Shown: piece after piece, positions 6,548 through 14,280 of the stretch
Layout of the letters: each line of letters opens with the position of its first letter
Position numbering within the stretch: the first letter of the stretch is position 1
Assembly: GCA_035640455.1 (NCBI GenBank)
Contig: DASQWB010000078.1
Span: 1 to 14,450 of the forward strand
Reading direction: 5' to 3'
Length of the DNA stretch: 14,450 bases
DNA from: AC-50 sp035640455
GTDB lineage: Bacteria; Actinomycetota; Thermoleophilia; Gaiellales; Gaiellaceae
Position numbers and translations under genes: made by a program
The notes under the pieces: generated by a model
The model's input: the letters and a program-made list of their open reading frames with translations, nothing else
Told to the model about the DNA's origin: nothing
The model's database searches: none

Positions 6548-7357
6548 ATGCGATCGATCTGGAGCGGAACGATCTCCTTCGGGCTTGTCAGCGTCGGCGT
6601 GCGGATGTTCCCCGCCACCGAGTCGAAGGAGCTCCGCTTCCATTTCCTCGACAAGCGCGACCTCACGCCGGTCGGGTACGAGAAGGTGCGCAAGGACGAC
6701 CGCAAGCCCGTGCCGGCGGAAGACGTCGTCCGCGGCTTCGAGGTCGACAAGGGCCGCTACGTCGAGATCGGCGACGAGGATCTCGACCGGCTCGACATCG
6801 AGCTCACGCACTCGATCGACATCTGCGACTTCGTCGCGCTCGAGGAGATCGACCCGATCTACTACCGCAAGCCGTACTACCTCCTGCCCACGCAGGGGGC
6901 CGAGAAGCCTTACCGCCTGCTCGTGCGCGCGCTCGCCGAGACGGGAAAGGTCGGGATCGCGAAGGTGGTGATCCGAAACAAGCAGCACCTCGCGTGCCTG
7001 CGGACGTACGACGACTACCTGCTCCTCGAGACCATGTACTACCCGGACGAGATCCGGAACCCCGCGCAGCTCGACGGCGACATCGGCGCGGCGAGGCTCC
7101 AGAAGGCCGAGGTCGAGATGGCCAAGTCCCTCGTGGAGAACCTCAGCGAGTCCTTCAAGCCGGAGAAGTACGACGACACGTACCGGAAGGAGCTCCTCGA
7201 GCTGATCCGCGCGAAGGCGAAGGGCAAGAAGCTCCCGGAGCCCGAGGAGGAAGAGGAGGGCGAGGTCGTCGACCTGATGACCGCGCTCCGCGAGTCGGTC
7301 GAGCGGACCAAGAAGCAGCGGCGCGGCGCTCCGCGGCGCGCTAAAAAGGCCTCGTGA
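6548..7357 (+). CDS. ku: Bacterial Ku, DNA end-binding protein of non-homologous end joining
   Basis: A 269-residue protein from ATG 6548. It begins MRSIWSGTISFGLVSVGV, the bacterial Ku signature. It continues with a Ku-core beta-barrel/ring region: KVRKDD, then DIELTHSIDICDFVALEEIDPIYY, KPYYLLP, and the helical arm with EVEMAKSLVENLSESFKPEKYDD. Bacterial Ku forms a homodimeric ring that threads onto double-strand break ends and recruits LigD. The last 40 residues are an acidic stretch followed by a basic Lys/Arg tail, like the C-terminal extensions known to aid DNA binding and LigD contact. The stop overlaps ligD's GTG as GTGA, so the two proteins are co-translated as an NHEJ operon. Confidence 0.96.
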   Translation: MRSIWSGTISFGLVSVGVRMFPATESKELRFHFLDKRDLTPVGYEKVRKDDRKPVPAEDVVRGFEVDKGRYVEIGDEDLDRLDIELTHSIDICDFVALEEIDPIYYRKPYYLLPTQGAEKPYRLLVRALAETGKVGIAKVVIRNKQHLACLRTYDDYLLLETMYYPDEIRNPAQLDGDIGAARLQKAEVEMAKSLVENLSESFKPEKYDDTYRKELLELIRAKAKGKKLPEPEEEEEGEVVDLMTALRESVERTKKQRRGAPRRAKKAS

Positions 7358-9693
7358 CCCTGCGGGAGTACGAGCGCAAGCGCGACCCCAAGAAGACACC
7401 GGAACCGCTCTCAGCTAGGGGGCGGCCGAAGGGCGCGCCCATCTTCGTGGTGCAGCGCCACGACGCGCGGCGTCTCCACTACGATTTCCGCCTCGAGCGC
7501 GACGGCGCGCTCGCGAGCTGGGCGGTGCCGAAGGGTGTCCCGCTCGAGCCGGGCCAGCAGCACCTCGCGGTGCAGGTCGAGGATCATCCGCTCGAGTACG
7601 CGAGCTTCGAGGGCGAGATCCCGAAGGGGCAGTACGGCGCCGGCACGGTCGAGATCTGGGACCAGGGCACGTACGAGCTCGTCGAGGAGAAGCGAAACGG
7701 CGGCCTGACCGTCCGGCTGCACGGCAACCGTCTCGAAGGGACGTGGGCGCTCGTCCCGGCGAAGCTCGACGGCGACCCGAAGAACTGGCTCATCATCCGC
7801 AAGCGCGACGACGGCGCAGTTGCGCCTCGGCCGGCCGGGCACGCCGAGTACAAGCCCATGCTCGCGACCCTCGCGGCCGACCTTCCGAAGGGCGACGGCT
7901 GGCTCTTCGAGGTCAAGTGGGATGGCTACCGGGCGATCGGCCGCGTCTCGGGCGGCGAGGCGACCTTGACGAGCCGGAATGGGAACGACCTCACGGCGCG
8001 CTTCGCGAACGTGGCGAAGGAGCTGCCGAAGGCGCTGAAGACGCCCGGCTGCGTCGTCGACGGCGAGGTGTGCGCGCTCGACGAGCAGGGGCGGTCGAGC
8101 TTCTCGGCGATGCAGCAGGGAAAGCCGGGGACGCCGATCGTCTACTACGTCTTCGACCTGCACGAGGTCGAGGGCGAGCCGCTGCTCGACCGGCCGCTCG
8201 CCGAGCGGCACCGGCGGCTCGAGCGGCTCCTCGACCGCCGGAACCGGGCGATTCGGCTCTCCGAGAGCTTCGACGACGGCGAGGCGCTCCTCGCCGCGGC
8301 GCGCGAGCAGGGCCTCGAGGGCGTAATTGCCAAGCGGGCCGACTCGCACTACCAGCCGGGCAAGCGGGGGCGCGAGTGGCTCAAGATCAAGACGCACGGC
8401 CGCCAGGAGTTCATCGTCGCCGGATACACGAAGGGCCAGGGCCGGCGGGCCGGCCGCTTCGGCGCGCTCGTGCTCGGGGTGCGCAGCGGCGACGAGCTCG
8501 TGTACGTCGGCAACTGCGGCACCGGCTTCACCGAGGACGAGATCGACAAGCTGCTCGCGGAGCTGCGGCCTCTCGAGCGTCGCGACCCGCCCTTCCGCGA
8601 GGTGCCCAAGATGCCGAAGGTCCGGAAGGGCGACGTCGTGTGGGTCGAGCCGAGGCTGGTTGCCGAGGTCGAGTTCGCCCAGTGGACGCACGACGGTCAC
8701 CTCCGTGCGCCGGTCTACCAGGGCCTTCGCGAGGACAAGGAGCCCGAGGAGGTGCAGGCAGAGGTGCCGGAGGAGCCGCTGCCGAACGAGCTCCGGAAAG
8801 GCCGCCGCAGCCTCAAGCTCTCGAACCTCGACAAGCCCTTCTGGCCCGACGAGGGGATCACGAAGGGCGACCTCCTCGACTACTACCGCCGCGTCGCACC
8901 GGTGCTCGTGCCGCAGCTCCGCGACCGGCCGTTCACGATGCGCCGCTATCCCGACGGTGCCTACGGCAAGGCGTTCTTCCAGAAGGACGCGCCCGTGCAC
9001 ATGCCGGAGTGGATCCCGCGCGTGCCGCTCATGGTCTCGACGCGCGAGACGCCGCGGCGGCGGAAGCGCATCCAGGCCCCGCTCGTGAACGACGAGCTGG
9101 CCCTGCTCTGGATGGTGAACATGGGCTGCATCGACATGAACACCTGGTACTCGCGAGTCGACAAGCCCGAGCGGCCCGACTGGGTGCTCTTCGACCTCGA
9201 CCCCTCGCCCGACGTCGGCTTCGCCGAGACGATCGAGGTCGCGCTCTACGTGAAGGAGGCGCTCGACGCGCTCGGCCTGGTCTCGTTCCCGAAGACGTCG
9301 GGGTCCGAGGGGATCCACGTGCTCGTTCCGATCGAGCGCCGCCACACCTACGACGACACGCGCGAGTTCGCAGAGATCGTCGCGGGCGCGATCGCACGCG
9401 CCCACCGCGGCCTCGCGACGACCGAGTGGTCGAAGGCGAAGCGGCGCGGCGTGCTCATCGACTCGAACCAGAACGGCGAAGGGAAGACGATCGCCTCTGC
9501 GTACTCCGTCCGGCCGAAGCCGGGCGCACCGGTCTCGACGCCGCTGCGCTGGGACGAGGTGAACGAGAAGCTGAACCCGGCGATCTACACGATGGACGTC
9601 GTGCTCTCGCGGGTCGAGCAGCACGGCGATCTCTTCGAGGGCGTGTTGACGACGCGGCAGCGGCTCGGAGAGGCGCTCAAGGCCTTTCGGTGA
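7354..9693 (+). CDS. ligD: Multifunctional ATP-dependent DNA ligase D (phosphoesterase-ligase-polymerase)
   Basis: A 779-residue protein from GTG 7354, overlapping ku by four bases. The domain order is PE, LIG, POL. The 3'-phosphoesterase domain (about 5-158) has QRHDARRLHYDFRLE with His36, His42, Asp44 and Arg46, plus His78 and Tyr82 in VEDHPLEY, all expected metal/catalytic positions. The adenylating ligase (about 167-465) has nucleophile Lys188 in KWDGYR and ends with RAPVYQGLREDK in the OB-fold. The primase-like polymerase (about 485-775) has the metal-binding pair Asp614/Asp616 in FDLDP and later EWSKAKRRGVLID. It fills, trims and seals broken ends bound by Ku. This order matches the Pseudomonas type rather than the mycobacterial POL-PE-LIG order. 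No key residue appears lost. Its stop overlaps the next start as GTGA. Confidence 0.96.
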   Translation: MTLREYERKRDPKKTPEPLSARGRPKGAPIFVVQRHDARRLHYDFRLERDGALASWAVPKGVPLEPGQQHLAVQVEDHPLEYASFEGEIPKGQYGAGTVEIWDQGTYELVEEKRNGGLTVRLHGNRLEGTWALVPAKLDGDPKNWLIIRKRDDGAVAPRPAGHAEYKPMLATLAADLPKGDGWLFEVKWDGYRAIGRVSGGEATLTSRNGNDLTARFANVAKELPKALKTPGCVVDGEVCALDEQGRSSFSAMQQGKPGTPIVYYVFDLHEVEGEPLLDRPLAERHRRLERLLDRRNRAIRLSESFDDGEALLAAAREQGLEGVIAKRADSHYQPGKRGREWLKIKTHGRQEFIVAGYTKGQGRRAGRFGALVLGVRSGDELVYVGNCGTGFTEDEIDKLLAELRPLERRDPPFREVPKMPKVRKGDVVWVEPRLVAEVEFAQWTHDGHLRAPVYQGLREDKEPEEVQAEVPEEPLPNELRKGRRSLKLSNLDKPFWPDEGITKGDLLDYYRRVAPVLVPQLRDRPFTMRRYPDGAYGKAFFQKDAPVHMPEWIPRVPLMVSTRETPRRRKRIQAPLVNDELALLWMVNMGCIDMNTWYSRVDKPERPDWVLFDLDPSPDVGFAETIEVALYVKEALDALGLVSFPKTSGSEGIHVLVPIERRHTYDDTREFAEIVAGAIARAHRGLATTEWSKAKRRGVLIDSNQNGEGKTIASAYSVRPKPGAPVSTPLRWDEVNEKLNPAIYTMDVVLSRVEQHGDLFEGVLTTRQRLGEALKAFR

Positions 9694-10456
9694 TCCGCGC
9701 CGTCGTGGTCGCGGCTTTGGCGGTCACGGCGGGGCTTCCGGGGCCGGCGCTCGATCCGGCGCGGCTCGATCCGCCTGCCCAGGGAATCGCCGTGCGTGCG
9801 GCCGGCGGAGTCGTTCTCGTCGATCTGGGCGGGCACGTCCTCGGGCACCTGACCGGCTTCCGGATCGACGACGTCGCCGAGCCGATCCGGCTGCCGCGGG
9901 ACGTTCTCCTGCGGAAGGGTCGCTTGGAGTACGCCCTCGGCGGGCGAGGGATGAGGCCGTGCCGCGGTTGCGTGGCGGCTGGCCCCGGACGCGCACCGGA
10001 TGCCATCCGGGCCCACGCCCGTTCGTCATCTGCGGCTATCCGTACTCGCGGCTCGCGCGCAGCTCGGCGATCTACCTCCGCGGCCATCGGCTCCTGGGCC
10101 CGCTGCCCTCGCCCGCCCGCCGCACGGGCGGCTACTGGGTCAGCGTCGAGCTCTCGCCCGACCGGCGGACGCTGCTCCTGCAGTGGGAGGGCGAGTGCGA
10201 GACCCTCACGGCGTATCTCGCGCGCGCGGACGGCACACGCCTGCGTCCCGCGGTCGGCACCCGCTCGACCGAGTCCGGTGCGCTCGGCTGGACGCGCGAC
10301 GGGCGCGCGGTCCTCCACCTTCCGCATGCCGTCTGCGGCGCCGGCTTCGAGCGGGCGGGGATCTATCTGCTCGACCCGCACACGCGCCGCCACTCGTTCG
10401 TCTACGCCGGCGCGGGTCGTCTGTGGGGCTCGGCGTTCAGCTCTCGGGTGCGATGA
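9690..10456 (+). pseudogene. Putative secreted protein of unknown function, broken by one frameshift
   Basis: The gene begins at GTG 9690, four bases inside ligD. Its first frame encodes a hydrophobic N-terminus resembling a signal peptide (IRAVVVAALAVTAGLPGPA), followed by beta-strand-like text (GIAVRAAGGVVLVDLGGHVLG and on to LEYALGG). Around 9938-9950 sensible coding moves to another frame, consistent with loss of one base. It then runs through PRPFVICGYPYSRLARSS, YWVSVELSPDRRTLLLQWEG, GALGWTRDGRAVLHLP and GIYLLDPHTRRHSF to TGA 10454-10456. The repaired product would be about 255 residues. The SPDRRTLLLQWEG and TRDGRAV segments resemble WD40/TolB-like propeller blades, but no family is assigned. 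As written neither half is complete. The cause may be real disruption or a base-call error at a G-rich tract. The 3' end overlaps the convergent gene by 20 nt. Confidence 0.6.
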
Positions 10457-11186
10457 GCTTCACGTAGTGCGCGATCGGCTCGAAGCCGAGCCGCCGGTAG
10501 AGGTGCTGCGGCCAGTCCTCCGCATCCGCGACGAGGAAGACGAGGTCGGCTCCGCGCCTCCGCGCCTCGGCGGCGGCGCGAAGGACGACGGCGCTCGCGT
10601 AGCCCTTGCCGCGATGCCCCTCCAGCGTGCCCACGTCCTCGATCTGCGCGACCGGCGGATCGAGGTAGAGGTCGGCGTACGAGACCACTTCGCCGTCGGC
10701 GACGACGCCGAAGAAGCGCGTCTCGACACGCTCGGCGATGAGGCGCTTGGCCTCGTGGAGCTGGTCGAGGAGCTCGGGCGTCGCCCAGGGATAGTCCGCG
10801 AGCAGGCGCCGGCGGGCGCCGCGAAGGTCGTCGGCGTCGAGCTCGCGGACGACCTCGAGCGGACTCGAACGGGTCACGGGGGCGCGCTGCGCCATGAAGA
10901 CATGCCGGTCGAGGCGCCAGCCGAGGGCCCGGAAGCCAGAGACCACGGCCTCGGCGGGTTCGGCGCGGAAGAAGATCATTCGCCGCCCGTGCCCGGCGGC
11001 GTCGGCGGCGAGCTCCTCGGCTGTCGCATCACGCGGCAGCGTCTCGACGAGGAGGTAGTTGGAGTCGTAGCGCTTCGGGACGCGGTCGTCGAAGACGGCG
11101 GTGCCGAAGCGGGCGGGCTCGCTCCGGCTCCACGCCATGTCTGCCCGGGTCAGGAAGTCGAAAGCCTGTCGGAGGTCGTCAGACAT
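10437..11186 (-). CDS. GNAT-family N-acetyltransferase
   Basis: A 249-residue protein on the minus strand from ATG 11184-11186. The catalytic GNAT domain is C-terminal (about 110-245), with the acetyl-CoA loop HRGKGYAS at 191-198 preceded by AQIEDVGTLEG and followed by VLRAAAEARRRG, then DWPQHLYRRLGFEPI. The N-terminal 105 residues (DDRVPKRYDSNYLLVE, GHGRRMIFFR, GFRALGWRLDRHVFM) look like a degenerate first GNAT-like half, as in other two-part acetyltransferases. Substrate unknown. It is the last gene of a three-gene minus-strand operon: its start overlaps the end of the flavoprotein gene by 8 nt. Its 3' end overlaps the convergent plus-strand gene. Confidence 0.82.
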   Translation of the reverse strand: MSDDLRQAFDFLTRADMAWSRSEPARFGTAVFDDRVPKRYDSNYLLVETLPRDATAEELAADAAGHGRRMIFFRAEPAEAVVSGFRALGWRLDRHVFMAQRAPVTRSSPLEVVRELDADDLRGARRRLLADYPWATPELLDQLHEAKRLIAERVETRFFGVVADGEVVSYADLYLDPPVAQIEDVGTLEGHRGKGYASAVVLRAAAEARRRGADLVFLVADAEDWPQHLYRRLGFEPIAHYVKLIAPES

Positions 11187-12444
11187 CGCCGAGCGGCTGC
11201 GGGTGCCCGAGCATGCCGAGCTCGGCGATGTCGCGGCGGAAGAAGAGCGAGGTCGTCCAGTCGGTGACGACGCGCAGCTTCCGCGAGAGGAGCGGGAGCT
11301 GGTACAGGTGGTACGTGCGGGTGACGAACCAGCCGGGGAAGCCGCGCAGCCGCACGCCGAGCACGTCGGCGATCCCCTTGTAGCGGCCAAGCGTCGCCAC
11401 CTGGCCGAGCATGCGGTAGCGGTACGGGCGGGCCTCGCCGCCGCCGAGGTTCCTGGCCAAGCGCCGCGCCTGGCGGAGCGCGTGCTGGCAGGTCGGCGGG
11501 TCGAACTGCCCGGGTGTGGCCGCGTTCGGAACGCGCGCGCCGTCGCCGAGGGCCCAGATCCGCTCGAACCCCTCCACGCGCAGCGTGCCGTCGACGACGA
11601 CGCGGCCGCGCTCGTCGAGCGGGAGGCCAAGCTCGGAGAGGTGCGGGTTCGCACGGACGCCGGCCGTCCAGACGAGCGTGCTCGTGCGGATCCGGTCGCC
11701 GTCGGAGAGGAGGGCGTGGTGCGGGCCGACTTCGTCGAGGGTCGTCCCGACGCGGATGTCGACGCCGCGGCCGGCGAGCTGCTCCGCCGCGTAGTCCCCG
11801 AGCCGCCTCGGGATCTCCGGAAGGATCTTCGGCGCGGCGTCGACCAGCACCCAGTGCTGCCGCGTCTCGCGCAGCGACGGGTAGTAGCGAAGCGCGTCGC
11901 GGACGAGGTCTGAGAGCTCGGCGAGCGCCTCGACGCCCGCGTAGCCGGCCCCGACGAAGACGAACGTCAGCTCGCGCTCGCGATGCGCCTCGTTCGGTGC
12001 CGCCGCGGCCGCCTCGAGCCGGCGCAGGACGTGGTTGCGGAGCGCGATCGCGTCGGCGAGCGACTTGAAGCCGAGCGCGTGGTCGGCGAGGCCCGGGATC
12101 GGCAGCGTCCGCGCCACCGCGCCCATGGCGACGACGAGGTTCTGGTAGCGGAGGTTCACGAGTCCCTCGCTCGTCCGCACCTGGACGCGTTGCCGCTGCG
12201 GGTCCTGCGCGAAGGCGCGGCCGAGGACGAGGTCGGCGTGCGGGCACATCATCCGCAGCGGCACGACGACGTGCCGTGGCTCGAGCGTCCCCGAGGCCGC
12301 CTCGGGGAGCATCGGCGTGTAGAGCATGAAGTTCTCGAGGCTGACGACCGTGGCGCCGCGCCGGCCGAGCAGGCGCGCCACGTACGAGCCTGCGAACCCG
12401 CCGCCGAGGACGAGCGTGCCGCCTCGCGCCTCCCGGTCTGCCAC
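11179..12444 (-). CDS. NAD(P)/FAD-dependent oxidoreductase, type II NADH dehydrogenase-like
   Basis: A 421-residue minus-strand flavoprotein from GTG 12442-12444. It has two Rossmann folds: the FAD site LGGGFAGSYVA (GGGFAG at 14-19) and the NAD(P)H site FVGAGYAGVE (164-172). The second FAD-contact motif is IWALGDGARVP (298-303 region). The ENFMLYTPMLPEAASGTLEPRH segment after the first strand corresponds to the conserved region near the flavin in NDH-2 enzymes. The C-terminal 60 residues (GFPGWFVTRTYHLYQLPLLSRKL) are aromatic and basic, consistent with an amphipathic membrane-surface anchor. NDH-2 moves electrons from NADH to quinone without proton pumping. Related ferredoxin/NAD reductases and sulfide:quinone oxidoreductases share the fold, so the exact acceptor is inferred. 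The start directly abuts the upstream gene's TAG. Confidence 0.88.
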   Translation of the reverse strand: MADREARGGTLVLGGGFAGSYVARLLGRRGATVVSLENFMLYTPMLPEAASGTLEPRHVVVPLRMMCPHADLVLGRAFAQDPQRQRVQVRTSEGLVNLRYQNLVVAMGAVARTLPIPGLADHALGFKSLADAIALRNHVLRRLEAAAAAPNEAHRERELTFVFVGAGYAGVEALAELSDLVRDALRYYPSLRETRQHWVLVDAAPKILPEIPRRLGDYAAEQLAGRGVDIRVGTTLDEVGPHHALLSDGDRIRTSTLVWTAGVRANPHLSELGLPLDERGRVVVDGTLRVEGFERIWALGDGARVPNAATPGQFDPPTCQHALRQARRLARNLGGGEARPYRYRMLGQVATLGRYKGIADVLGVRLRGFPGWFVTRTYHLYQLPLLSRKLRVVTDWTTSLFFRRDIAELGMLGHPQPLGDV

Positions 12445-13632
12445 CTAGCTGAAGGTTTCCAACGCGCCGTCGTAGGAGCGGGCACCGTCGGTGCACGCGG
12501 CGCGGGTCTTCGCGAACAGGAGCTCGGAGCAGCCGGGCCCGCCGAAGCCGCCGTTCCGGATCACGTTCAACGCCTTGCCGAGCCACGCGTAGCAGGTGTG
12601 CTGAGCGGGATGGTCGATGCCCGCGCAGGTCTTCACGAGGCGAACCTGGACGCGGAGCGGGCTGAGCGCGATCGACGGCACGCGGACTCCGCGGACGCAG
12701 GCCGCCGCGTCGTCTCCTCGCAGCTCACTGCACGTCTGCATCTGGTCGAACGGGTCGGGCGAGACGATCAGCGACGCGCCGGTCACACAACCTTCGTGCT
12801 CGAGGCCGTCGAGGCCGCGGCAGAGGGCGAGGAGGTCGCGGCCGCTCGTCGGGACGCGCTTCGGCGGCCGCTCGAGGAACGCGCGGTACCAGCAGGCGCG
12901 AACGAACCGGGCCTTCTGCTCGCCGCAGAGCTTCCGCGGCGTCGTCGTTCCCTGCGGCCTCCGCGTCTGGTCGAGCCCGGCCGCAGCGATCCAATAGTCG
13001 TGGAACGCGCCCTGCGCGCAGTCGGCCGCGTCGGTCGGCCCGAGCGCGCTGCACGCGGCGATCGTCGGCTCGACGGTCTCGCTGAAGAGACGCATGTACG
13101 CGTGGCCGAGCCCGTGGACGCAGCTGTAGCGCTGGTACCGGGTCGACGCGCGGCGGCACGCGGCGGCCGCGCCCTGCGGGCCCATGCGGACGATCTGCGG
13201 GCCGAGCTCCATGATCAGCCCGTGCGAGAACCCGGCCGAGCAGCCGGGGTCGTTGGTGCGCGGCAGGTAGCTGCGGAGCCGGTCGAGCGTGAGGTGGACG
13301 CGGCGCGCGTAGCGGCGGCCGACGGGGTGCATCAGGATGTGGCAATTGGCGTCCAGGAACCCACCGACGCTGTGGGCGTAGCGATCGATCCGCGGCAGCT
13401 CGCGGGCGGGGTTGTGCGTCTCGACGACGAGCGCGAGCGCCTGGTCGCTCAGACACGTCCGGTAGCGCGCCGGCCGCTTGTCGTAGATGCGGCAGAAGAG
13501 GAACGCCCGCGCCTCGCGGACATAGGGCCCGTAGCCGAAGGTCGGCCCGTTCGCGCCGCCGCCGGCGAGCGCCGATCCCGCGGCGAGGCTGGCCGCCGCG
13601 ATCGCGGCGACGGCGGCGATCGGGAATCTCAC
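12445..13632 (-). CDS. Exported Cys-rich repeat protein of unknown function
   Basis: A 395-residue minus-strand protein from GTG 13630-13632. Residues 1-23 form a signal peptide: a short basic start, a long Ala-rich hydrophobic core, then SALA before GGG. The mature part has 18 cysteines. From residue 159 they fall in seven regular pairs: 159/171, 194/205, 236/247, 271/282, 301/312, 336/347 and 368/380, each spaced x10 or x11, with repeats recurring every 30-42 residues. The second Cys is usually followed by x2-Gly, and at 131, 171 and 205 by x2-G-x2-H (His137, 177, 211). CHILMH at 97-102 adds more His. This suggests a disulfide-stapled helical repeat, comparable in logic to Sel1-like Cys-rich proteins, perhaps with a His metal site. 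No family was recognised. It is the first gene of an operon with the flavoprotein and GNAT genes. Confidence 0.8.
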   Translation of the reverse strand: MRFPIAAVAAIAAASLAAGSALAGGGANGPTFGYGPYVREARAFLFCRIYDKRPARYRTCLSDQALALVVETHNPARELPRIDRYAHSVGGFLDANCHILMHPVGRRYARRVHLTLDRLRSYLPRTNDPGCSAGFSHGLIMELGPQIVRMGPQGAAAACRRASTRYQRYSCVHGLGHAYMRLFSETVEPTIAACSALGPTDAADCAQGAFHDYWIAAAGLDQTRRPQGTTTPRKLCGEQKARFVRACWYRAFLERPPKRVPTSGRDLLALCRGLDGLEHEGCVTGASLIVSPDPFDQMQTCSELRGDDAAACVRGVRVPSIALSPLRVQVRLVKTCAGIDHPAQHTCYAWLGKALNVIRNGGFGGPGCSELLFAKTRAACTDGARSYDGALETFS

Positions 13633-13657
13633 GGCGGCTTACGCTAGCGGGACCCGG
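13633..13657. promoter_or_regulatory. 25-bp divergent intergenic spacer
   Basis: This short spacer separates two divergent genes and must hold, or overlap with, both promoters. On the minus strand it reads through GCTAGCGTAAGC, in which TAGCGT (TAnnnT) lies about 8 bases before the GTG and could be a -10 element for a near-leaderless transcript. No clear Shine-Dalgarno is visible for either gene. Confidence 0.25.
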
Positions 13658-14098
13658 ATGCAGATCTCCGTCATCGGGAGCGGGAGCGAGCACGAGGCGC
13701 GGGCGGAGGCGGTGGGCCGGCTCCTCGCGGAGCGCGGCTGCACCGTCGTCTGTGGCGGCCGTGGCGAGGTGATGGCGGCGGCCGCGCGCGGCGCGAAGGG
13801 CGCCGGCGGGACGACGATCGGCATCCTTCCGGGGGAGCGTCATGCGGATGCGAACGAGTGGATCGACCACGTCGTCGTCACCGGCGTCGGGCACGCGCGG
13901 AACCTCGCCGTCGTCGCGAGCGGGCACGCGGTGATCGCCGTCGGCGGGCGCTGGGGCACGCTCGCGGAGATCGGCTTCGCGCGCATCCTCGGCCGGCCGG
14001 TCGTGGTCCTCGAGCCGGGCTGGGAGGTCGAGGGCCTCGAGCGGGTGCGAACGCCGGAGGAGGCGGTGGAGCTCGCGCTGCGGCGGGCGGTGACGTGA
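13658..14098 (+). CDS. TIGR00725-type SLOG-fold protein
   Basis: A 146-residue protein from ATG 13658. It reads as a compact Rossmann-like SLOG protein related to the LOG and DprA/SMF nucleotide-binding folds. Features are MQISVIGSGS at the N-terminus, CTVVCGGRGEVMAAAARGAKGAGG (residues about 28-51, the GGxxGxM phosphate-binding loop), IGILPG followed by the acidic ADANEWID, then VTGVGHARNLAVVASGHAVIAVGGRWGTLAEIGFA. The PGGxGTxxE element of the phosphoribohydrolase LOG appears here as GGRWGTLAE, so the Glu is kept. Family members are proposed to bind or cleave nucleotide-derived ligands; the substrate here is unknown. Its TGA overlaps the next ATG as TGATG, so it is coupled to the DUF1272 gene. 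It diverges from the Cys-rich protein gene across 25 bp. Confidence 0.85.
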   Translation: MQISVIGSGSEHEARAEAVGRLLAERGCTVVCGGRGEVMAAAARGAKGAGGTTIGILPGERHADANEWIDHVVVTGVGHARNLAVVASGHAVIAVGGRWGTLAEIGFARILGRPVVVLEPGWEVEGLERVRTPEEAVELALRRAVT

Positions 14099-14280
14099 TG
14101 GCGCTCGAGATGCGCGACCAGTGCGAACGGTGCGGCTTCCGACTCGCCGCGGACGGAGAGGCCTACATCTGCAGCTTCGAGTGCACGTTCTGCGCCCTGT
14201 GCGCGGAAGAGCTCGCGCACGAGTGTCCGAACTGCGCCGGCGAGCTCGTGCGCCGCCCACGTCGCCGTCTGGATACCTAG
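14098..14280 (+). CDS. DUF1272-family small Cys-rich protein
   Basis: A 60-residue protein from ATG 14098, one base inside the upstream stop. It matches DUF1272 in length and layout: MALEMRDQCERCGF, then AYICSFECTFCALCAEEL, CPNCAGELVRRPRR. Eight cysteines in pairs (CxxC, CxxxC, CxxC, CxxC) suggest binding of one or two zinc ions in a small treble-clef/zinc-ribbon-like domain. Function is unknown for the family. The protein ends three residues after the conserved RRPRR motif. Its TAG (14278-14280) lies on a CTAG palindrome shared with the stop of an opposite-strand transposase, so an insertion may have supplied the present end. Confidence 0.9.
   Translation: MALEMRDQCERCGFRLAADGEAYICSFECTFCALCAEELAHECPNCAGELVRRPRRRLDT

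Noticed and set aside
7411..9624. A 737-codon open frame on the minus strand, antisense to ligD
   Set aside because: Its translation is Arg/Leu/Val/His-rich with no motifs. It mirrors the codon bias of ligD, whose three catalytic domains are all intact on the other strand.
7743..11267. A 1174-codon open frame on the plus strand spanning ligD and the next genes
   Set aside because: It is a shadow frame through ligD and the minus-strand GNAT gene, rich in Arg and Ala. Only the short stretch 9690 to about 9940 looks like real protein, and that belongs to the frame-broken exported protein.
11983..13647. A 554-codon plus-strand open frame opposite the flavoprotein and Cys-rich genes
   Set aside because: Composition is typical of antisense to GC-rich coding (Arg, Ala, Val, Glu) and it has no recognisable domain, while both minus-strand genes have clear motifs or a signal peptide.
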